Shown piece after piece: positions 53,937 to 64,000 of a DNA stretch of 64,000 nucleotides. Positions within the stretch are counted from its first letter, which is position 1; every line of letters starts with the position of its first letter. The position numbers and the translations under genes were made by a program. The stretch is from Anaspis maculata (Eukaryota; Arthropoda; Insecta; Coleoptera; Scraptiidae). The stretch is from contig CASBRS010000002.1 of NCBI GenBank assembly GCA_949128115.1, forward strand, positions 234,001 to 298,000, given 5' to 3'. The notes under the pieces were generated by a model. The model was given only the letters and a program-made list of their open reading frames with translations, had not been told where the DNA came from and did not search any database.

Positions 53937-56900
53937 CACGTGTCCTCAGGCTTCAACCCACGTGACTTTGGAAACGATCGGTCACCACTTTTGAAGTTGG
54001 CAGCTACTCTTTCCAAACGCAACATCTGACGAACGAACACAAATATAGAAGAAAAGACACAATTGTTATCCAAGAAGTTCAGGTTCCAACCCACGTGACT
54101 TTCGGCTTCAACCCACGTGACTTCAGGCTTCAACCCACGTGACTTTGAAAACGATCGGTCACCACTTTTGATGTTGGCAGCTACATGTTCCAAACGCAAC
54201 ATCAGACGAACGAACACAAATATAGAAGAAAAAACACAATTGTTATCCAAAAAGTTCAGGTTTTAACCCACGTGACTTTTGGCTTCAACCCACGTGACCT
54301 CAGGCTTCAACCCACGTGACTTCAGGCTTCAACCCACGTGACTTTGAAAACGATCGGTAACCACTTTTGAAGTTGGCAGCTACTCTTTCCAAACGCTACA
54401 TCTGACAAACGAACACAAATATAGAAGAAAAGACACAATTGGTATCCAAAAAGTTCAGGTTTTAACCCACGTGACTTTTGGTTTCAACCCACGTGACCTC
54501 AGGCTTCAACCCACGTGACTTTGGAAACGATCGGTCACCACTTTTGAAGTTGGCAGCTACTCTTTCCAAACGCAACATCTGACGAACGAACACAAATATA
54601 GAAGAAAAGACACAATTGTTATCCAAGAAGTTCAGGTTTCAACCCACGTGACTTTCGGCTTCAACCCACGTGACTTCAGGCTTCAACCCACGTGACTTTG
54701 AAAACGATCGGTCACCACTTTTGATGTTGGCAGCTACTTGTTCCAAACGCAACATCAGACGAACGAACACAAATATTGAAGAAAAAACACAATTGGTATC
54801 CAAAAAGTTCAGGTTTTAACCCACGTGACTTTTGGCTTCAACCCACGTGACCTCAGGCTTCAACCCACGTGACTTCAGGCTTCAACCCACGTGACTTTGA
54901 AAACGATCGGTAACCACTTTTGAAGTTGGCAGCTACTCTTTCCAAACGCAACATCTGACAAACGAACACAAATATAGAAAAAAAGACACAATTGTGATCC
55001 AAAAAGTTTAGGTTTGAACCCATGCGACTCCATGCTCCAACCCACGTGACTTCAGGCTTCAACCCACGTGACTTTGAAAACGATCGGTAACCACTTTTGA
55101 AGTTGGCAGCTACTCTTTCCAAATGCAACATCTGACGAACGAACACAAATATAGAAGAAAAGACACAATTGGTATCCAAAAAGTTCAGGTTTTAACCCAC
55201 GTGACTTTTGGCTTCAAACCACGTGACCTCAGGCTTCAACCCACGTGATTTCAGGTTTCAACCCACGTGACTTTGAAAACGATCGGTAACCACTTTTGAA
55301 GTTGGCAGCTACTCTTTCCAAACGCAACATCTGACAAACGAACACAAATATAGAAGAAAAGACACAATTGGTATCCAAAAAGTTCAGGTTTTAACCCACG
55401 TGACTTTTGGCTTCAACCCACGTGACCTCAGGCTTCAACCCACGTGACTTTGGAAACGATCGGTCACCACTTTTGAAGTTGGCAGCTACTCTTTCCAAAC
55501 GCAACATCTGACGAACGAACACAAATATAGAAGAAAAGACACAATTGTTATCCAAGAAGTTCAGGTTTCAACCCACGTGACTTTCGGCTTCAACCCACGT
55601 GACTTCAGGCTTCAACCCACGTGACTTTGAAAACGATCGGTAACCACTTTTGAAGTTGGCAGCCACTCTTCCCAAACGCAACATCTGACGAACGAACACA
55701 AATATGGGAAAAAAGACACAATTGTTATCCAAAAAGTTCAGGTTTGAACCCACGTGACTTCAGGCTTCAACCCACGTGACTTCAGGCTTTCACTCACGTG
55801 ACTTTCAGAACGATCGGTCACCACTTTTGATGTTGGCAGCTACTTGTTCCAAACGCAACATCTGACGAACGAACACAAATATAGAAGAAAAAACACAATT
55901 GTTATCCAAAAAGTTCAGGTTTTAACCCACGTGACTTCAGGCTTCAACCCACGTGATTTCAGGCTTCAACCCACGTGACTTCAGGCTTTAACCCACGTGA
56001 CTTCAGGCTTTAACCCACGTGACTTCAGGCTTCAACCCACGTGACTTCAGGCTTCAACCCACGTGACTTTGAAAACGATCGATCACCACTTTTGATGTTG
56101 GCAGCTACTTGTTCCAAACGCAACATCAGACGAACGAACACAAATATAGAAGAAAAGACACAATTGTTATTCAAAAAGTTCAGGTTTCAACCCACGTGAC
56201 TTTTGGCTTCAACCCACGTGACTTCAGGCTTCAACCCACGTGACTTCAGGCTTCAACCCACGTGACTTTGGAAACGATCGGTCACCACTTTTGAAGTTGG
56301 CAGCTACTCTTTCCAAACGCAACATCTGTCGAACAAAACACAAATATAGAAGAAAAGACACAATTGTTATTCAAAAAGTTCAGGTTTCAACCCACGTGAC
56401 TTTTGGCTTCAACCCACGTGACTTCAGGCTTCAACCCACGTGACTTTGAAAACGATCGGTAACCACTTTTGAAGTTGGCAGCTACTCTTTCCAAACGCAA
56501 CATCTGACGAACGAACACAAATATAGAAGAAAAGACACAATTGTTATCCAAAAAGTTCAGGTTTCAACCCACGTGACTTTTGGCTTCAACCCACGTGACT
56601 TCAGGCTTCAACCCACGTGACCTCAGGCTTCAACCCACGTGACTTTTAAAACGTTTGGTCGTCACTTTTGGAGTTGGCAGCTACTTGTTCCAAACGCAAC
56701 ATCTGACGAACGAACACAAAAATAGAAGAAAAGACACAATTGTTATCCAAAAAGTTTAGGTTTCAATCCACGTGACTTCAGGCTCCAACCCACGTGACTT
56801 CAGGCTCTCACCCACGTGACTTTCAAAACGATCGGTCACCACTTTTGATGTTGGCAGCTACTTGTTCCAAACGCAACATCTGACGAACGAACACAAATAT

Positions 56901-58780
56901 AGAAGAAATAACACAATTTTCATCAAAAAAGTCAGGTTTTAACCCACGTGACTTCAGGCTTCAACCCACGTGACTCAGGCTTCAACCCACGTGACCTTGA
57001 AAACGATCGGTCACCCATTTTGAAGTTGGCAGCTACTCTTTCTAAACGCAACATCTGACGAACGAACACAAATATAGAAGAAAAGACACAATTGTTATCC
57101 AAAAAGTTCAGTTTTCGAACCACGTGACTTTTAGCTTCAACACACGTGACTTCAGGCTTCAACCCACGTGACTCCAGGCGTCAACCCACGTGACTTTGAA
57201 AACGATCGGTAACCACTTTTAAAGTTGGCAGCTACTCTTTCCAAACGCAACATCTGACGAACGAACACAAATATAGAAGAAAAGACACAATTGGTATCCA
57301 AAAAGTTCAGGTTTTAACCCACGTGACTTTTGGCTTCAAACCACGTGACCTCTGGCTTCAACCCACGTGACTTCAGGCTTCAACCCACGTGACTTTGAAA
57401 ACGATCGGTCACCACTTTTGAAGTTGGCAGCTACTCTTTCCAAACGCAACATCTGTCGAACAAAACACAAATATAGAAGAAAAGACACAATTGTTATCCA
57501 AAAAGTTCAGGTTTCAACCCACGTGACTTTTGGCTTCAACCCACGTGACTTCAGGCTTCAACCCACGTGACTTTGAAAACGATCGGTAACCACTTTTGAA
57601 GTTGGCAGCTACTCTTTCTGAACGCAACATCTGACGAACGAACACAAATATAGAAAAAAAGACACAATTGTTATCCAAAAAGTTCAGATTTGAGCCCACG
57701 TGACTTCAGGCTCCAACCCACGTGACTTCAGGCTTTCACCCACGTGACTTTTAAAACGATCGGTCACCACTTTTGATGTTGGCAGCTACTTGTTCCAAAC
57801 GCAACATCTGACGAACGAACACAAATATAGAAGGAAAAACACAATTGTTATCCAAAAAGTTCAGGTTTTAACCCACGTGACTTCAGGCTTCAACCCACGT
57901 GACTTCAGGCTTCAACCCACGTGACTTTGAAAACGATCGGTAACCACTTTTGAAGTTGGCAGCTACTCTTTCCAAACGCAACATCTGACAAACGAACACA
58001 AATATAGAAAAAAAGACACAATTGTTATCCAAGAAGTTCAGGTTTCAACCCACGTGACTTTTGGTTTCAACCCACGTGACTTCAGGCTTCAACCCACGTG
58101 ACTTTGAAAACGATCGGTCACCACTTCTGATGTTGGCAGCTACTTGTTCCAAACGCAACATCAGACGAACGAACACAAATATAGAAGAAAAAACACAATT
58201 GGTATCCAAAAAGATCAGATTTTAACCCACGTGACCTCAGGCTTCAACCCACGTGACTTCAGGCTTCAACCCACGTGACTTTGAAAACGATCGGTCACCA
58301 CTTTTGAAGTTGGCAGCTACTCTTTCCAAACGCAACATCTGACGAACGAACACAAATATAGAAGAAGAGACACAATTGTTATCCAAGAAGTTCAGGTTTC
58401 AACCCACGTGACTTTTGGTTTCAACCCACGTGACTTCAGGCTTCAACCCACGTGACTTTTAAAACGATCGGTCACCACTTTTGATGTTGGCAGCTACTTG
58501 TTCCAAACGCAACATCAGACGAACGAACACAAATATAGAAGAAAAAACACAATTGGTATCCAAAAAGATCAGATTTTAACCCACGTGACCTCAGGCTTCA
58601 ACCCACGTGACTTCAGGCTTCAACCCACGTGACTTTGGAAACGATCGGTAACCACTTTTGAAGTTGGCAGCTACTCTTTCCAAACGCAACATCTGACGAA
58701 CGAACACAAATATAGAAAAAAAGACACAATTGGTATCCAAAAAGTTCAGGTTTTAACCCACGTGACTCTTGGCTTCAACC
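53937..58780 (+). repeat. HOR-R copy 7, 4,844 bp
   Basis: Same order as copy 6 but in a different variant group. It has GAAAAGACACAATTG near 55530 instead of the shortened form, AACGCTACATC near 54395, and GTCGTCACTT near 56659; all three also occur in the next copy. A one-base loss gives GTGACTCAGGC near 56972. Confidence 0.9.
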
Positions 58781-61700
58781 CACGTGTCCTCAGGCTTCAA
58801 CCCACGTGACTTTGGAAACGATCGGTCACCACTTTTGAAGTTGGCAGCTACTCTTTCCAAACGCAACATCTGACGAACGAACACAAATATAGAAGAAAAG
58901 ACACAATTGTTATCCAAGAAGTTCAGGTTCCAACCCACGTGACTTTCGGCTTCAACCCACGTGACTTCAGGCTTCAACCCACGTGACTTTGAAAACGATC
59001 GGTCACCACTTTTGATGTTGGCAGCTACATGTTCCAAACGCAACATCAGACGAACGAACACAAATATAGAAGAAAAAACACAATTGTTATCCAAAAAGTT
59101 CAGGTTTTAACCCACGTGACTTTTGGCTTCAACCCACGTGACCTCAGGCTTCAACCCACGTGACTTCAGGCTTCAACCCACGTGACTTTGAAAACGATCG
59201 GTAACCACTTTTGAAGTTGGCAGCTACTCTTTCCAAACGCTACATCTGACAAACGAACACAAATATAGAAGAAAAGACACAATTGGTATCCAAAAAGTTC
59301 AGGTTTTAACCCACGTGACTTTTGGTTTCAACCCACGTGACCTCAGGCTTCAACCCACGTGACTTTGGAAACGATCGGTCACCACTTTTGAAGTTGGCAG
59401 CTACTCTTTCCAAACGCAACATCTGACGAACGAACACAAATATAGAAGAAAAGACACAATTGTTATCCAAGAAGTTCAGGTTTCAACCCACGTGACTTTC
59501 GGCTTCAACCCACGTGACTTCAGGCTTCAACCCACGTGACTTTGAAAACGATCGGTCACCACTTTTGATGTTGGCAGCTACTTGTTCCAAACGCAACATC
59601 AGACGAACGAACACAAATATTGAAGAAAAAACACAATTGGTATCCAAAAAGTTCAGGTTTTAACCCACGTGACTTTTGGCTTCAACCCACGTGACCTCAG
59701 GCTTCAACCCACGTGACTTCAGGCTTCAACCCACGTGACTTTGAAAACGATCGGTAACCACTTTTGAAGTTGGCAGCTACTCTTTCCAAACGCAACATCT
59801 GACAAACGAACACAAATATAGAAAAAAAGACACAATTGTGATCCAAAAAGTTTAGGTTTGAACCCATGTGACTCCATGCTCCAACCCACGTGACTTCAGG
59901 CTTCAACCCACGTGACTTTGAAAACGATCGGTAACCACTTTTGAAGTTGGCAGCTACTCTTTCCAAATGCAACATCTGACGAACGAACACAAATATAGAA
60001 GAAAAGACACAATTGGTATCCAAAAAGTTCAGGTTTTAACCCACGTGACTTTTGGCTTCAAACCACGTGACCTCAGGCTTCAACCCACGTGATTTCAGGT
60101 TTCAACCCACGTGACTTTGAAAACGATCGGTAACCACTTTTGAAGTTGGCAGCTACTCTTTCCAAACGCAACATCTGACAAACGAACACAAATATAGAAG
60201 AAAAGACACAATTGGTATCCAAAAAGTTCAGGTTTTAACCCACGTGACTTTTGGCTTCAACCCACGTGACCTCAGGCTTCAACCCACGTGACTTTGGAAA
60301 CGATCGGTCACCACTTTTGAAGTTGGCAGCTACTCTTTCCAAACGCAACATCTGACGAACGAACACAAATATAGAAGAAAAGACACAATTGTTATCCAAG
60401 AAGTTCAGGTTTCAACCCACGTGACTTTCGGCTTCAACCCACGTGACTTCAGGCTTCAACCCACGTGACTTTGAAAACGATCGGTAACCACTTTTGAAGT
60501 TGGCAGCCACTCTTCCCAAACGCAACATCTGACGAACGAACACAAATATGGGAAAAAAGACACAATTGTTATCCAAAAAGTTCAGGTTTGAACCCACGTG
60601 ACTTCAGGCTTCAACCCACGTGACTTCAGGCTTTCACTCACGTGACTTTCAGAACGATCGGTCACCACTTTTGATGTTGGCAGCTACTTGTTCCAAACGC
60701 AACATCTGACGAACGAACACAAATATAGAAGAAAAAACACAATTGTTATCCAAAAAGTTCAGGTTTTAACCCACGTGACTTCAGGCTTCAACCCACGTGA
60801 TTTCAGGCTTCAACCCACGTGACTTCAGGCTTTAACCCACGTGACTTCAGGCTTTAACCCACGTGACTTCAGGCTTCAACCCACGTGACTTCAGGCTTCA
60901 ACCCACGTGACTTTGAAAACGATCGATCACCACTTTTGATGTTGGCAGCTACTTGTTCCAAACGCAACATCAGACGAACGAACACAAATATAGAAGAAAA
61001 GACACAATTGTTATTCAAAAAGTTCAGGTTTCAACCCACGTGACTTTTGGCTTCAACCCACGTGACTTCAGGCTTCAACCCACGTGACTTCAGGCTTCAA
61101 CCCACGTGACTTTGGAAACGATCGGTCACCACTTTTGAAGTTGGCAGCTACTCTTTCCAAACGCAACATCTGTCGAACAAAACACAAATATAGAAGAAAA
61201 GACACAATTGTTATTCAAAAAGTTCAGGTTTCAACCCACGTGACTTTTGGCTTCAACCCACGTGACTTCAGGCTTCAACCCACGTGACTTTGAAAACGAT
61301 CGGTAACCACTTTTGAAGTTGGCAGCTACTCTTTCCAAACGCAACATCTGACGAACGAACACAAATATAGAAGAAAAGACACAATTGTTATCCAAAAAGT
61401 TCAGGTTTCAACCCACGTGACTTTTGGCTTCAACCCACGTGACTTCAGGCTTCAACCCACGTGACCTCAGGCTTCAACCCACGTGACTTTTAAAACGTTT
61501 GGTCGTCACTTTTGGAGTTGGCAGCTACTTGTTCCAAACGCAACATCTGACGAACGAACACAAAAATAGAAGAAAAGACACAATTGTTATCCAAAAAGTT
61601 TAGGTTTCAATCCACGTGACTTCAGGCTCCAACCCACGTGACTTCAGGCTCTCACCCACGTGACTTTCAAAACGATCGGTCACCACTTTTGATGTTGGCA

Positions 61701-62192
61701 GCTACTTGTTCCAAACGCAACATCTGACGAACGAACACAAATATAGAAGAAATAACACAATTTTCATCAAAAAAGTCAGGTTTTAACCCACGTGACTTCA
61801 GGCTTCAACCCACGTGACTTCAGGCTTCAACCCACGTGACCTTGAAAACGATCGGTCACCACTTTTGAAGTTGGCAGCTACTCTTTCTAAACGCAACATC
61901 TGACGAACGAACACAAATATAGAAGAAAAGACACAATTGTTATCCAAAAAGGTCAGTTTTCGAACCACGTGACTTTTAGCTTCAACACACGTGACTTCAG
62001 GCTTCAACCCACGTGACTCCAGGCGTCAACCCACGTGACTTTGAAAACGATCGGTAACCACTTTTAAAGTTGGCAGCTACTCTTTCCAAACGCAACATCT
62101 GACGAACGAACACAAATATAGAAGAAAAGACACAATTGGTATCCAAAAAGTTCAGGTTTTAACCCACGTGACTTTTGGCTTCAAACCACGTG
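58781..62192 (+). repeat. HOR-R copy 8, passing into left-type order
   Basis: It shares the variants of copy 7 (AACGCTACATC near 59239, GTCGTCACTT near 61504). At the ACCTCTGG box (62193) it continues into left-type units instead of the CTGTCGAACAAAAC unit. Over 60412-62720 the landmarks match 280-2588 at a constant offset of 60,132 bp. Confidence 0.87.
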
Positions 62193-64000
62193 ACCTCTGG
62201 CTTCAACCCACGTGACTTCAGGCTTCAACCCACGTGACTTTGAAAACGATCGGTAACCACTTTTGAAGTTGGCAGCTACTCTTTCCAAACGCAACATCTG
62301 ACGAACGAACACAAATATAGAAAAAAAGACACAATTGTTATCCAAAAAGTTTAGGTTTGAACCCACGTTACTCCAGGCTTCAACCCACGTGACTTCAGGC
62401 TTTAGCCCACGTGACTTTGGAAACGATCGGTCACCACTTTTGAAGTTGGCAGCTACTCTTTCCAAACGCAACATCTGACGAACGAACACAAATATAGAAG
62501 AAAAGACACAATTGTTATCCAAAAAGTTCAGGTTTCAACCCACGTGACTTTTGGCTTCAACCCACGTGACTTCAGGCTTCAACCCACGTGACTTTGAGAA
62601 CGATCGGTAATTACTTTTGATGTTGGCAGCTACTCTTTCCAAACGCAACATCTGACGAACGAACACAAATATAGGAAAAAAGACACAATTGTTATCCAAA
62701 AAGTTCAGGTTTGAACCCACGTGACTCCAGGCTCCAACCCACGTGACTTCAGGCTTTCACTCACGTGACTTTCAGAACGATCGGTCACCACTTTTGATGT
62801 TGGCAGCTACTTGTTCCAAACGCAACATCTGACGAACGAACACAAATATAGAAGAAAAAACACAATTGTTCTCCAAAAAGTTCAGGTTTTAACCCACGTG
62901 ACTTCAAGCTTCAACCCACGTGACTTCAAGCTTCAACCCACGTGACTTTGAAAACGATCGGTCACCACTTTTGAAGTTGGCAGCTACTCTTTCCAAACGC
63001 AACATCTGACGAACGAACACAAATATAGAAGGAAAGACACAATTGTTATCCAAAAAGTTCAGGTTTCAACCCACGTGACTTTTGGCTTCAACCCACGTGA
63101 CTTCAGGCTCCAACCCACGTGACTTCAGGCGTCAACCCACGTGACTTTGAAAACGATCGGTAACCACTTTCGAAGTTGGCAGCTTCTCTTTCCAAACGCA
63201 ACATCTGACGAACGAACACAAATATAGAAGAAAAGACACAATTGTTATCCAAAAAGTTCAGGTTTAAACCCACGTGACTTTTGACTTCAACCCACGTGAC
63301 TTCAGGCTTCAACCCACGTGACTTTGAGAACGATCGGTAATCACTTTTGATGTTGGCAGCTACTCTTTCCAAACGCAACATCTGACGAACGAACACAAAT
63401 ATAGGAAAAAAGACACAATTGTTATCCAAAAAGTTCAGATTTGAACCCACGTGACTCCAAGCTTTCACCCACGTGACTTTCAAAACGATCGGTCACCACT
63501 TTTGATGTTGGCAGCTACTTGTTCCAAACGCAACATCTGACGAACGAACACAAATATAGAAGAAATAACACAATTGTTATCCAAAAAAGTCAGGTTTTAA
63601 CCCACGTGACTTCAGGCTTCAACCAACGTGACTTCAGGCTTCAACCCACGTGACTTTGAATACGATCGGTCACCACTTTTGAAGTTGGCAGCTACTCTTT
63701 CCAAACGCAACATCTGACGAACGAACACAAGTATAGAAGAAAGGACACAATTGTTTTCCAAAAAGTTCAGGCTTCAACCCACGTGACTTTGAATACGATC
63801 GGTCACCACTTTTGAAGTTGGCAGCTACTCTTTCCAAACGCAACATCTGACGAACGAACACAAGTATAGAAGAAAGGACACAATTGTTATCCAAGAAGTT
63901 CAGGTTTCAACCCACGTGACTTTTGGTTTCAACCCACGTGACTTCAGGCTTCAACCCACGTGACTTTTAAAACGATCGGTCACCACTTTTGATGTTGGCA
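62193..64000 (+). repeat. HOR-L-type sequence resumes
   Basis: Unit order follows 2061-3450, with one added four-box unit of 199 bp between CGATCG landmarks at 62955 and 63154. Near the end, at 63663-63796, lies the shortest unit of the window (133 bp, one box). The window closes mid-unit. Confidence 0.85.
63663..63795 (+). repeat. Minimal one-box monomer, 133 bp
   Basis: GTTCAGGCTTCAACC leads straight into a single CACGTG followed by GAATACGATCGG. It fits the 111 + 22n rule with n=1, and is the only one-box unit I noticed. Its core has the rare ACAAGTATAG and GAAAGGACAC variants. Confidence 0.85.

Larger units (their letters stand above)
26507..64000 (+). repeat. E-box satellite array, right block
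   Basis: This is the same satellite family in the same orientation as the left block. It begins part-way through a 22-bp box (AACCCACGTG at 26507) and runs out of the window mid-unit. It is mostly the 26-unit type of higher-order repeat from 28281 to about 62.2 kb, flanked by left-type units at both ends (26507 to about 27200, and 62193-64000). Copies several kilobases long differ at only scattered bases when compared by eye, which points to recent amplification or continuing homogenisation. Confidence 0.97.

Overview
The window is almost entirely satellite DNA. About 61 of 64 kb is one head-to-tail tandem repeat family. The remaining 3.03 kb, at 23476-26506, is low-copy-looking DNA set inside the array. 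I found no convincing protein-coding gene, rRNA, tRNA or recognisable transposon. Megabase-style tandem repeats with higher-order structure, no compact genes and a low-copy block rich in A/T runs all point to a eukaryotic nuclear chromosome, most likely a heterochromatic or pericentromeric region. I cannot name the organism from this sequence.

Monomer: each unit is a core of about 111 bp plus a variable number (n) of 22-bp boxes, so unit length is 111 + 22n. I measured 133 (n=1), 155 (n=2), 177 (n=3, the commonest), 199 (n=4) and 265 bp (n=7) between successive CGATCG landmarks. Each box is built around CAACCCACGTGACTTC and so carries the palindromic E-box CACGTG. The core holds the CGATCG palindrome and a conserved A/T-rich half that ends before the next boxes. 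From unit spacing I estimate roughly 330 units and about 1,000 E-boxes. All units I looked at point the same way.

Higher-order layout: positions 1-3701 recur at 4954-8654. Between 7014 and 23475 the array is built of a left-type higher-order repeat (HOR-L) of 18 units (3,227 bp), with 3,758-bp and 2,852-bp variants that alternate as a 6.6-kb dimer. The low-copy block follows (23476-26506). After a short lead-in (26507-28280), a right-type higher-order repeat (HOR-R) of 26 units (4,844 bp) runs to about 62.2 kb, with 4,467, 4,489 and 4,490-bp variants, a 531-bp triplication near 39-40 kb and an 11.8-kb super-duplication. At about 62.2 kb the sequence returns to HOR-L order. Landmarks at 280-2403 and 60412-62535 share one constant offset of 60,132 bp, so both types belong to one larger repeating system.

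The many short open frames, mostly on the minus strand, are by-products of a 177-bp unit (59 codons) lacking stops in one frame. They repeat with the satellite and are not annotated as genes. The features of most interest are the modular E-box cassette, the nested levels of amplification, and the low-copy block, whose ends split one 22-bp box and duplicate AACC.
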